Shown in pieces: positions 7,031 through 13,477 of a DNA stretch of 34,187 nt. A program made the translations under genes and the position numbers. The notes under the pieces are model-generated. The model was not told where the DNA came from, searched no databases, and saw only the letters and a program-made list of their open reading frames with translations. Within the stretch, counting starts at the first letter, position 1. Every line of letters starts with the position of its first letter. The stretch spans positions 1-34,187 of the forward strand of contig CANFHM010000023.1 of NCBI GenBank assembly GCA_947446975.1, read 5' to 3'. Source of the stretch: Microthrixaceae bacterium (GTDB lineage Bacteria > Actinomycetota > Acidimicrobiia > Acidimicrobiales > Acidimicrobilacustridaceae).

Positions 7031-8062
7031 TCAGCTCGTCCAGTCCTTGAGCTTCTCGATGATGTCGGTCGGGTTGCCGCCGACCGGGACGACGTTGAGC
7101 ACGGTGACGCCGGATTCGGCGAAGGCGGCGATGCGCTCCTTCACCCAGCTCTCGGGACCGCACAGGTTGATCATCCGGAGGAACTCGGCCGGCACCGCGG
7201 CAGCGGCCTCGTCCTTCTTGCCGTCGAGATAGAGGTCCTGGATGAGCTTCGCCTCGGCCTCGTAGCCGTAGCGGCACATGAGGTCGTTGTAGAAGTTGCG
7301 ACCGCGAGCACCCATCCCACCGACGTACAGCGCCACCATCGGACGCGAGTACTCGGCGATGCGGGCGGCGTCCTCACCGATGGCCACGATGCCACCAGCG
7401 GTGATCTCGAGCGGGCCGAGCTCGGCTGAACGCTTCGCCGCACCTGCGGCGAGATCAGCACCCCACACATCGGCGGCCCGCTCGGGCAGATAGAGGATGG
7501 GCATCCAGCCGTCGGCGATCTCGGCGGTGAGCTGCACGTTCTTCGGGCCCAGCGAGGCGATCCAGATCGGGATGTCGGGACGCAGCGGCTTGGCGATGAT
7601 CTTCAGCGGCTTGCCGAGGCCGGTGCCCTGATCGGCCGGAAGCGGGAGCGTGTAGTACTTGCCCTCGTAGGTGACCGGCTCGCGCAGCCAGACCTTTCGG
7701 CAGATCTCGATCATCTCTCGGGTGCGACCCAGCGGAGCGTCGTACTTGACCCCGTGGAAACCCTCGATGACCTGCGGGCCCGACGCCCCGAGGCCGAGGA
7801 TGAAACGACCATCGGTGAGCGAGTCCATCGATGCCGCGGTCATGGCCATGAGGGTCGGGGTGCGGGTGAAGATGGGCAGGATGCCGGCACCGATCGTGAT
7901 GCTCTCGGTGGTGGCGGCGAGATAGCCCATGAACGTGGGCGCATCGAAGCCATAGGCCTCGGCGACCCACGCGATGTCGAGGCCCGCCTTCTCGTACTCG
8001 CTGACCTTCCGGGCCGACTCCTTGAAGCCACCCGAATAGTCGATCTGCATCCCGAGTCTCAT
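7031..8062 (-). CDS. LLM-class F420-dependent oxidoreductase
   Basis: A 343-residue luciferase-like TIM-barrel protein. It starts with MRLGMQIDYSGGF, followed by the family's EKAGLDIAWVAEAYGFDAPTF region, GAGILPIFTRTP (the strand and loop facing the F420 isoalloxazine in relatives), GRFILGLGASGP, and PIWIASLGPKN. F420 rather than FMN is inferred from closeness to actinobacterial LLM oxidoreductases; no F420 enzyme is assayed here. ATG 8062 follows a peculiar A-rich leader with four GAACA repeats and no TANNNT hexamer at the usual distance. It lies 65 bases downstream of the small gene at 8451-8128 in the same direction, probably co-transcribed. It is one of four LLM-class genes in the window. 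Confidence 0.87.
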   Translation of the reverse strand: MRLGMQIDYSGGFKESARKVSEYEKAGLDIAWVAEAYGFDAPTFMGYLAATTESITIGAGILPIFTRTPTLMAMTAASMDSLTDGRFILGLGASGPQVIEGFHGVKYDAPLGRTREMIEICRKVWLREPVTYEGKYYTLPLPADQGTGLGKPLKIIAKPLRPDIPIWIASLGPKNVQLTAEIADGWMPILYLPERAADVWGADLAAGAAKRSAELGPLEITAGGIVAIGEDAARIAEYSRPMVALYVGGMGARGRNFYNDLMCRYGYEAEAKLIQDLYLDGKKDEAAAAVPAEFLRMINLCGPESWVKERIAAFAESGVTVLNVVPVGGNPTDIIEKLKDWTS

Positions 8063-8074
8063 CTGGTTCCGATC

Positions 8075-8094
8075 TGTTCTGTTCTGTTCTGTTC
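8075..8094. repeat. Pentanucleotide repeat (TGTTC)x4 in the leader of the LLM gene
   Basis: Four perfect TGTTC units (GAACA on the coding strand), ending 12 bases before ATG 8062. They sit in a 65-base intergenic stretch full of further GAAC units and poor in G+C compared with the flanks. Such a repeat could change length by slippage and alter the leader. Confidence 0.85.
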
Positions 8095-8127
8095 GTTGGT
8101 TGATTCGTTCGTTCTCGAACGGTGCGT

Positions 8128-8451
8128 TCAGTGACCGGCGGGGGCGTCGGCGAGATTGGCGAGCGCTTCAGCCCGCATGGCCTCGCGCTGGGCGAGACGC
8201 TCCGCCTCCAGCCGGGCGGCCTCGGCCGCCTTCTGCTGCGCCGCCCACACCTTGCGATCGCACAGCTGTGCGGCGTCGAGGTTGGCGAGCTCACCGCCGT
8301 TGTCGAAGGCCACGTGGTAGCGGATCCAGGTGACGCCCGAGACGATCCAGATCTTGCCCGGCGTTCCCGCGGGGACACCCGGCAGATCGACGGCGGCGAC
8401 GACCTTCTGGCGACGCTTGAAGACCTTGGTGGTGCTGATCGTGGCTCTCAT
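8128..8451 (-). CDS. Small protein with SH3-like segment and charged helix
   Basis: A 107-residue protein, not recognised as a named family. Residues 16-50 (KVVAAVDLPGVPAGTPGKIW, then IRYHVAFDNG) look like a small beta-barrel of SH3/KOW type, with the 'P.GT.G' turn and 'V.FDNG' ending. Residues 68-100 are Ala/Glu/Arg-rich and probably a long helix or coiled coil. ATG 8451 has TAGCAT eight bases upstream and fits the leaderless pattern; an upstream in-frame extension would cross that promoter. It precedes the LLM gene in the same direction and is divergent from the SDR gene at 8610. No function can be claimed. Confidence 0.7.
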   Translation of the reverse strand: MRATISTTKVFKRRQKVVAAVDLPGVPAGTPGKIWIVSGVTWIRYHVAFDNGGELANLDAAQLCDRKVWAAQQKAAEAARLEAERLAQREAMRAEALANLADAPAGH

Positions 8452-8459
8452 GACCGGCG

Positions 8460-8465
8460 ATGCTA
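8460..8465 (-). promoter_or_regulatory. -10 element of the SH3-like small gene
   Basis: TAGCAT on the minus strand, 8 bases before ATG 8451. Confidence 0.45.
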
Positions 8466-8550
8466 CCCAACGGTAACCCGGCCCGGGGATTCCCCGACCC
8501 GTGCCGGGCGACGCCGTCGACCGATTCGGTGACCGTGCCGCTGTCATGAC

Positions 8551-8556
8551 TACGCT
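8551..8556 (+). promoter_or_regulatory. Probable -10 element of the SDR gene (leadered)
   Basis: TACGCT, about 53 bases before ATG 8610. Unlike most genes here it implies a 5' leader of about 45 bases, consistent with the strong GAGGAGG ribosome binding site (about 8597-8603) before the start. Confidence 0.4.
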
Positions 8557-8609
8557 TCGCCGGTTCCATCACTCTCATCCCGGCGCCGCTGCGCGCGAGG
8601 AGGCCCCCC

Positions 8610-9518
8610 ATGACTGACATCGGATTCGACGGCAAGGTCGCGATCATCACCGGCGCCGGCGGCGGCCTCGGCCGTGAACATGCGCTCGAGCTCGCCCGAC
8701 GCGGCGCCCGGCTCGTGATCAACGACCTCGGCGGTTCCGTCGGCGGCGAGGGTGGCGACGCCGGACCGGCCCAGCGGGTCGCCCAGGAGATCATCGATCT
8801 CGGTGGCGAGGCCGTGGCCGACACCAACTCGGTGGCCACCGCTGACGGCGGCAAGGCTGTCGTCCAGACCGCGGTCGACGCGTTCGGCACCGTCGACATC
8901 GTCGTCAACAACGCCGGCATCCTGCGTGACAAGTCGTTCCACAACCTCACCCCCGAGATGATCGAGGCCGTCATCGACGTGCATCTGCTCGGCGCCTTCT
9001 ACGTCACCCAGCCCGCCTACCAGATCATGAAGGAGAAGGGCTACGGCCGCATCGTGTCCACCTCCTCGAACTCCGGAGTGCTGGGCAACTTCGGCCAGGC
9101 CAACTACGGCGCCGCCAAGATGGGTCTCGTCGGCTTCACCCGGGTCATCGCCATCGAGGGTCGCAAGAACGGCATCAAGGCCAACGCCATCGCTCCCGTG
9201 GCGCTCACCCGCATGACCGAGGAGATGTTCGGTTCCGTCGGCGAATCGCTCGATCCGAAGCTCGTCAGCCCGCTCGTGGCCTATCTGGCCTCCGAGGCCT
9301 GCGATGTCAGCGGTGAGGTCTACTCGGCCGCCGGCGGCATCATCTCGCGCTTCTTCATCGGCCTCACCCCCGGGTACTACAACCCGAACCTCACCGCCGA
9401 GGACATCGCCACCAACTGGGACATCATCCGTGATGAGGAGGGCTACATCGTGCCCGACGACTCCAGCGGCGAGATCTCCAAGATCGTCAAGACCGTGCTG
9501 GGCGGCGGCGCCGCCTGA
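8610..9518 (+). CDS. SDR-family (3R)-hydroxyacyl-CoA dehydrogenase-like protein
   Basis: A 302-residue short-chain dehydrogenase. Cofactor motif TGAGGGLG is at 14-21, NNAG at 100-103, and the catalytic triad is S153, Y166 and K170. The insert after the second strand (INDLGGSVGGEG, 37-48) and the length over 290 residues match the dehydrogenase part of the peroxisomal multifunctional enzyme type 2 (HSD17B4-like). A role in oxidising a (3R)-hydroxyacyl-CoA during beta-oxidation of fatty acids or steroid side chains is therefore plausible. The C-terminal region has the expected extra segment but no hydratase domain. ATG 8610 has a strong Shine-Dalgarno, GAGGAGG. It ends 12 bases from the convergent SnoaL-like gene. 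Confidence 0.87.
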   Translation: MTDIGFDGKVAIITGAGGGLGREHALELARRGARLVINDLGGSVGGEGGDAGPAQRVAQEIIDLGGEAVADTNSVATADGGKAVVQTAVDAFGTVDIVVNNAGILRDKSFHNLTPEMIEAVIDVHLLGAFYVTQPAYQIMKEKGYGRIVSTSSNSGVLGNFGQANYGAAKMGLVGFTRVIAIEGRKNGIKANAIAPVALTRMTEEMFGSVGESLDPKLVSPLVAYLASEACDVSGEVYSAAGGIISRFFIGLTPGYYNPNLTAEDIATNWDIIRDEEGYIVPDDSSGEISKIVKTVLGGGAA

Positions 9519-9530
9519 ACCCAGCTGCGC

Positions 9531-9980
9531 TCAGGCCCCGGTCCCGTCATCGGGATCGAGGCCGTGCGACGCCATCACCGGTGAGCCATGGTGGGCCAGC
9601 AGGCGCCACCGGTGTTCGTCGCGCTCGTCCCGCTCGAAGATGTTGAGCGCGGCGATCGAGGCACCGCCGTCATCGGACAGCAGGTTCTCGACACAGGTGA
9701 CCCATGCGAGATCACCGGCGATGACGACATCGGCCTCGGTGACGATGAACTGCAGCTGCTGGGGGCCGTTGAACAGCGCCGCCCAGGAGGAACCGACCGC
9801 CGCCCAGCCGTGCAGGGCGGTCCAGCCGGGATGCACGCACGACACGCGATCGTCGTGGGCCCAGATGTCCGACATCCGGTCGAGGTCACGGGTCTCGAAG
9901 GCCTCGTAGAACTCACGATTGGCGTCGAGCACCTCGTAGCGGGCCGGTTCGTAGGCGGGGAGGACCTCATCATGCGACAT
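9531..9980 (-). CDS. SnoaL-like / NTF2-fold protein
   Basis: A 149-residue single-domain protein of the SnoaL/DUF4440 kind (NTF2 fold). The helical start ANREFYEAFETRDLDRMSDIWAHDD (two parts: ANREFYEAFETRD and LDRMSDIWAHDD) precedes HPGWTALHGWAAV, a block typical of SnoaL_3 members. The end (ALNIFERDE ... RWRLLAHHGSPV) matches the last strands. Members are enzymes or binding domains for small ligands; nothing shows which. ATG 9980 is preferred over GTG 9989 because TACGGT (9988-9993) overlaps that GTG and lies 7 bases before the ATG. The start is 30 bases from the divergent hydrolase start, so the two promoters overlap. Confidence 0.78.
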   Translation of the reverse strand: MSHDEVLPAYEPARYEVLDANREFYEAFETRDLDRMSDIWAHDDRVSCVHPGWTALHGWAAVGSSWAALFNGPQQLQFIVTEADVVIAGDLAWVTCVENLLSDDGGASIAALNIFERDERDEHRWRLLAHHGSPVMASHGLDPDDGTGA

Positions 9981-9987
9981 CTGCGGC

Positions 9988-9993
9988 ACCGTA
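9988..9993 (-). promoter_or_regulatory. -10 element of the SnoaL-like gene
   Basis: TACGGT on the minus strand, 7 bases before ATG 9980. Confidence 0.5.
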
Positions 9994-9997
9994 GCGC

Positions 9998-10003
9998 CAT
10001 GAT
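9998..10003 (+). promoter_or_regulatory. Possible -10 element of the alpha/beta hydrolase gene
   Basis: CATGAT ends exactly 6 bases before ATG 10010. It departs from TANNNT at the first base. TAGCGC at 9992-9997 is an alternative, with poorer last base and longer spacing. Confidence 0.3.
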
Positions 10004-10009
10004 GGAACG

Positions 10010-10831
10010 ATGCGAGTCCGCTCCAGCGACGGTGTCCACCTGAAGGTCCACGATCTCGGCGGCGATGGGCCTCCCCTGCTGTTCGCCCATGCCACCGGCT
10101 TCCACGGCCGGGTGTGGGAGCCCCTCGCCTCCCATCTCCCGCAGTTCTCGAAGTGGTCGCTCGACATGCGGGCCCACGGCGATTCCACCGTTCCCGCCGA
10201 TCGACCCCTCGAATGGGAGGGGTTCGCCGATGACGTGCTCGCGGTCATCGATGCGCTCGGACTCGAATCCCCGTATGGAGTCGGACACTCCAAGGGCGGT
10301 GCGGCCATGCTGCTCGCCGAGCAGCGCCGACCCGGGACCTTCCGGGCCCTCTACCTCTACGAACCCGTCGTGATGCCCCCGGAGTACGCGATCGGTCGGA
10401 ATCCCGACAACCCGCTCTCCCAGGGCGCCCGACGTCGCCGTGACACCTTCGACAGCGTCGAGGCGGCGATGGAGAACTACGCGTCGAAGCTCCCGTTCTC
10501 CACCCTGCACACCGATGCGCTCCGGGCCTACGTCGACCACGGCTTCGCCCCCACCGACGACGGGCTCATCACCCTGAAGTGCCGACCGGAGAACGAAGCC
10601 GAGGTCTATGCGCACGGCACGGCGCATCAGGCCTTCCTCGAACTCGGATCGGTGCGGTGTCCGGTCACGATCGCCCTCGGGATCGAGGAGACGGTGCCGG
10701 CGGTGTTCGGTCGGGCGATCGCCGACAACCTCGCCGACGCCATCGTGGAGTCCATCCCGACGCTCGCCCACTTCGGCCCGCTCGAGGATCCCGGGCTCGT
10801 GGCCGGCTCGATCGTCGCCGCATTCGCCTGA
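10010..10831 (+). CDS. Alpha/beta hydrolase
   Basis: A 273-residue alpha/beta-hydrolase-fold protein of full length. The oxyanion-hole strand LLFAHATGFHG is at 23-33, the DMRAHGDS block at 52-59, the nucleophile elbow GHSKGG at 92-97 (Ser94), and the catalytic histidine near 254 in TLAHFGPLEDP. No signal peptide is seen, so it is cytoplasmic. The charged cap region (about 135-185) resembles lipases/esterases and C-C hydrolases equally, so the substrate is open. The start at ATG 10010 gives the family's normal N-terminus. The SnoaL-like gene is divergent from it, with 29 bases between starts. The nuclease gene follows 56 bases later under its own -10 element. Confidence 0.85.
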   Translation: MRVRSSDGVHLKVHDLGGDGPPLLFAHATGFHGRVWEPLASHLPQFSKWSLDMRAHGDSTVPADRPLEWEGFADDVLAVIDALGLESPYGVGHSKGGAAMLLAEQRRPGTFRALYLYEPVVMPPEYAIGRNPDNPLSQGARRRRDTFDSVEAAMENYASKLPFSTLHTDALRAYVDHGFAPTDDGLITLKCRPENEAEVYAHGTAHQAFLELGSVRCPVTIALGIEETVPAVFGRAIADNLADAIVESIPTLAHFGPLEDPGLVAGSIVAAFA

Positions 10832-10875
10832 CGCTGCGCCGGCGGGCATCCGCACCGGCTGTCACAGCCCGCACC

Positions 10876-10881
10876 TAGCGT
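10876..10881 (+). promoter_or_regulatory. -10 element of the RecB-like nuclease gene
   Basis: TAGCGT, exactly 6 bases before ATG 10888. Confidence 0.55.
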
Positions 10882-10887
10882 TGCGCC

Positions 10888-11715
10888 ATGGCTCTTCCGC
10901 TCCCCTCGTCACTGTCACCCTCCAAGATCTCCTCGTTCACCGACTGCCCGCTGGCGTTCCGGTTCGAGGCCATCGAGCGGATCCCGTCCCGGCCCACCGA
11001 GGCCACCGTCAAGGGCACGCTGGTGCATTCGGCCCTCGAGCGGCTCATGACCCTCGACGCGCCCGCTCGCGATCGGGCCGCCGCCCACCGCTGTCTCGAC
11101 GAGGCCCGGGCCGCCCTGCCCGAGGACCCGGAATGGATCGAACTCGCCCTGCCGGCTTCCGAGCATGCCGCGTTCTTCACCCACGCCGGGCAGCTCGTCG
11201 ACGCGTATCTCGGACTCGAGGATCCCACCACCATCGACGCATCGGGGCTGGAGCTGCACCTCGAGCACACCGACCCGAGCAGCGGCATGCTGCTGCGCGG
11301 CATCATCGACCGCCTCGAGACCGACCCGCACGGCACGCTGGTCGTCACCGACTACAAGACCGGCAGGTCACCCAATCCCAGGTACGCCCAGTCCCGCATG
11401 GTCGGCGTGCACGTGTACTCCTATCTCGTCGAGAAGAACTACGGCCACCGGCCCGGCCGTGTGCAGCTGCTCTACCTCGGTGATCAGAAGGTCATCGCCG
11501 AGGAGCCCACCGAGCAGTCCACCCGGGCGATCGAGCGCAAGGTCGGCGCCATCTGGGACGCCATCACGAGATCCTGCGAGCGCGAGAACTTCCAGGCGCG
11601 GGTCTCCCCGCTGTGCAACTGGTGCGACTACCGCGAGTTCTGCCCCGACAAGGGCGGCTCACTGGAACTCGGTCTCGAGACCGCCGCAGCACTGCGGGCC
11701 GCCCGCGGGGACTGA
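10888..11715 (+). CDS. Solo PD-(D/E)XK nuclease, RecB/Cas4-like with Fe-S cysteines
   Basis: A 275-residue stand-alone RecB-family nuclease. SPSKISSFTDCP (10-21) carries the first cysteine, C20. GTLVHSALE (43-51) gives His47, GIIDRLE (138-144) gives Asp141, and VVTDYKTG (152-159) gives Asp155 and Lys157, completing the PD-(D/E)XK metal site. C243, C246 and C252 in CNWCDYREFC, with C20, match the four-cysteine iron-sulphur staple of AddB and Cas4. It therefore probably degrades or trims DNA ends. It has no helicase domain and no cas or add genes beside it. Start ATG 10888 is six bases after TAGCGT. A PAP2 gene follows with its own promoter. Confidence 0.85.
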   Translation: MALPLPSSLSPSKISSFTDCPLAFRFEAIERIPSRPTEATVKGTLVHSALERLMTLDAPARDRAAAHRCLDEARAALPEDPEWIELALPASEHAAFFTHAGQLVDAYLGLEDPTTIDASGLELHLEHTDPSSGMLLRGIIDRLETDPHGTLVVTDYKTGRSPNPRYAQSRMVGVHVYSYLVEKNYGHRPGRVQLLYLGDQKVIAEEPTEQSTRAIERKVGAIWDAITRSCERENFQARVSPLCNWCDYREFCPDKGGSLELGLETAAALRAARGD

Positions 11716-11746
11716 CCTCCCCGTGCTCCACCCGGCCACCCTCCCC

Positions 11747-11752
11747 TAGAGT
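11747..11752 (+). promoter_or_regulatory. -10 element of the PAP2 gene
   Basis: TAGAGT, exactly 6 bases before GTG 11759. Confidence 0.55.
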
Positions 11753-11758
11753 CCTTCC

Positions 11759-12340
11759 GTGATCCCCCCCGAGACCGACGCTCCGCTCGACCCGCCGGTC
11801 GTGCACCACACAGCCATCGATCGCTTCGACGCCATGGTCGACGGCTGGTTCGACCACCTCCGGGGGACCGAACCGGCGGACCGGATCCTCTACGCCCTCA
11901 CCGAACTCGGCGACTTCGGCCTCATCTGGGTCCTGCTCGCCTTCGTCCGCGGTCTGCGATCGGAGGCCGACGAGCGGGCGGCGTGGCGCTTCGCCGCAGC
12001 GCTCGCCGCCGAATCCGTGATCATCAACGGCCTGATCAAGCCGCGGTTCAAGCGCGAACGCCCCGTCACCCAGCAACCACGGCCGCACAGGATGCGCATC
12101 CCGCTCACCACCAGCTTCCCGAGCGGACACTCCAGCACTGCGATGGTCGCCGGCCTCCTGCTGAGCCAGCGGGCGGGCCGACCCACGAAGATCGCGCTGT
12201 TCAGCCTCGGTGGGCTCGTCGCGGTGAGCCGCATCCACGTCCGCATCCACCATGCTTCCGACGTGGCCGGCGGGATCACGATCGGGCTCCTCCTCGGCGC
12301 CCTGGCCCGCCGGGTCTGGCCGCTCTACCGCAGCCGCTGA
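11759..12340 (+). CDS. PAP2-superfamily membrane phosphatase
   Basis: A 193-residue type-2 phosphatidic-acid-phosphatase-like protein. All three active-site motifs are present: KX6RP at 94-102, PSGH at 121-124, and SRX5HX3D at 157-168 (His164 nucleophile, Asp168). Hydrophobic segments at about 52-64, 77-92, 124-137 and 145-156 and one near 168-183 make it a membrane enzyme with the active site on the outer face, as in relatives that dephosphorylate lipid phosphates such as undecaprenyl or phosphatidylglycerol phosphate. Which lipid is not evident. GTG 11759 is supported by TAGAGT six bases upstream. The DsbA-like gene lies 68 bases downstream. Confidence 0.88.
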   Translation: MIPPETDAPLDPPVVHHTAIDRFDAMVDGWFDHLRGTEPADRILYALTELGDFGLIWVLLAFVRGLRSEADERAAWRFAAALAAESVIINGLIKPRFKRERPVTQQPRPHRMRIPLTTSFPSGHSSTAMVAGLLLSQRAGRPTKIALFSLGGLVAVSRIHVRIHHASDVAGGITIGLLLGALARRVWPLYRSR

Positions 12341-12408
12341 ACTCCGGGCCGTTCCACCCCGGGTCGCCCACCGGGAACATCCGCACCCGACGACAGGTTG
12401 ACCCCACC

Positions 12409-13008
12409 ATGACCACACACTTCGGCATCACCTGGGACTATCGCTGCCCGTTCGCCCGCATCGTCCATGCCCATATCGTCGAGGGCATCCTCGACGGAGC
12501 CGACTGGCAGGTCGAGTTCGTCCCCTTCTCCCTCGGACAGGTCCATGTCGAGGATGGCGAGGCGCCGATCTGGGAACGCCCGCAGGACGACACCGGGATC
12601 CTCGCACTGCAGGCAGCGGTCGTGGTTCGCGACACGCAGCCCGATGCGTTCCCCCGGGTGCACCGCGCGCTGTTCGAGGCCCGTCACGCCGCGGGCGCCC
12701 AGCTCCGCGACGAGCCGGTGCTGCGTTCGATCCTCGAATCGGCGGGCGTCGATCCCGACCCCGTGTTCGCCGAGGTCGCCACCGGACGTCCCCTCGGGAT
12801 CGTCCGGGATGAGCACACGAGGGTCGCCACCGAGCTCGATGTGTGGGGTGTCCCCACCTTCATGGCCGGCGGACGGGCCGCATTCGTGCGCCTCATGGAT
12901 CTCCCGGTCGACGCCGCCGACGCCCGTCGGTCGATCGAGCGCATCGTCGAGATGCTCACCGGATGGCCGGCGCTCAACGAGTTCAAGCACACCAGCCTCG
13001 ACCGCTGA
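12409..13008 (+). CDS. DsbA-family thioredoxin-fold protein with a single active-site cysteine
   Basis: A 199-residue protein resembling cytoplasmic DsbA/FrnE-like oxidoreductases. The N-terminus FGITWDYRCPFARIVHAH holds the expected motif as C13-P-F-A16, so the second cysteine of CxxC is missing. The helical insert and the cis-proline segment DVWGVPTFMAGG (about 144-155) are as in the family. There is no signal peptide. Loss of the resolving cysteine suggests a monothiol mechanism, such as a mycothiol-linked reductase, an isomerase or a glutathione-transferase-like role; this is inference. Start ATG 12409 has no TANNNT at six bases; CAGGTT nine bases upstream is weak, so it may be read with the PAP2 gene. 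A strong hairpin follows. Confidence 0.72.
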   Translation: MTTHFGITWDYRCPFARIVHAHIVEGILDGADWQVEFVPFSLGQVHVEDGEAPIWERPQDDTGILALQAAVVVRDTQPDAFPRVHRALFEARHAAGAQLRDEPVLRSILESAGVDPDPVFAEVATGRPLGIVRDEHTRVATELDVWGVPTFMAGGRAAFVRLMDLPVDAADARRSIERIVEMLTGWPALNEFKHTSLDR

Positions 13009-13045
13009 GTCGGGCCGGGGCCGGGCGGCGCGGGGCCGGGCGCGA

Positions 13046-13074
13046 CGAGGGCGCGGCACGGAGCCGCGCCCTCG
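13046..13074. terminator. Strong bidirectional terminator hairpin
   Basis: A perfect 12-bp stem: CGAGGGCGCGGC (13046-13057) pairs with GCCGCGCCCTCG (13063-13074) across an ACGGA loop. It sits between the convergent DsbA-like gene (stop 13008) and the 57-residue gene (stop 13109). No U-tract is present. Confidence 0.75.
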
Positions 13075-13108
13075 GTCGGACATCGATGCACGGGCGCTGC
13101 CCGGGCGA

Positions 13109-13282
13109 TCAGTTCGAGGTGAGCACCGGAGCGTCGTGCTTCAGGATCGTGCGGACGTCGAGCAGGAGATCGGCGACCTCACTGGTGCTCACGAGCTCAC
13201 GGTTGAGCATCTCCCCGAGTGCCCCATCGATGATGGAGAGCGCCTCGGCGATGGTGGTGTCGAGCTCGTGAGTTTCGGTCAT
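13109..13282 (-). CDS. 57-residue acidic protein of unknown function
   Basis: A small protein of 57 residues beginning MTETHELDTTIAEAL and ending in APVLTSN, probably two short helices (about 9-27 and 33-48). Evidence that it is real: ATG 13282 has a good ribosome binding site (AGGAG, spacing 5), a TACGAT -10 element lies about 58 bases upstream, and a strong terminator hairpin follows its stop. The minus-strand frame stays open far upstream, but that part is antisense to the LLM gene at 13478 and is not coding. I do not recognise the family. The promoter overlaps a palindrome at 13356-13373, so it may be controlled by a repressor. Confidence 0.65.
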   Translation of the reverse strand: MTETHELDTTIAEALSIIDGALGEMLNRELVSTSEVADLLLDVRTILKHDAPVLTSN

Positions 13283-13339
13283 GGTGTCTCCTGTCGTGGC
13301 CTGAGCCGCTCGCAGACGATGGGTTGGACTGCTCCACGC

Positions 13340-13345
13340 ATCGTA
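13340..13345 (-). promoter_or_regulatory. -10 element of the 57-residue gene (leadered)
   Basis: TACGAT on the minus strand, giving a predicted leader of about 50 bases that includes the AGGAG ribosome binding site. Confidence 0.4.
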
Positions 13346-13355
13346 GGGGCAATGG

Positions 13356-13373
13356 TGTGACACGCGTGTTTCA
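13356..13373. promoter_or_regulatory. Candidate operator palindrome
   Basis: TG-N2-ACACGCGTGT-N2-CA: a perfect 10-bp core with matching outer TG/CA. It lies where the -35 of the minus-strand promoter (-10 at 13340-13345) should be, in the divergent region before the LLM gene at 13478. The length and symmetry suit a dimeric repressor; no regulator gene is adjacent. Confidence 0.35.
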
Positions 13374-13463
13374 GAGACGTCATTTCTTCGCGCGGATCGA
13401 GATGGCCGGATCCGGCGTCCGACCCCGCCCATCACCATCGGGTCCGGTGTCACCGCCCGGCGA

Positions 13464-13469
13464 TAGCGT
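13464..13469 (+). promoter_or_regulatory. -10 element of the LLM gene at 13478
   Basis: TAGCGT, 8 bases before ATG 13478. Confidence 0.5.
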
Positions 13470-13477
13470 CGGCGGCC

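Noticed and set aside
8106-8120. GTTCG-TTCT-CGAAC, which looks like part of a LexA box
   Set aside because: The order and spacing do not give TCGAAC-N4-GTTCGA; it is a simple GAAC-rich coincidence within the A-rich leader.
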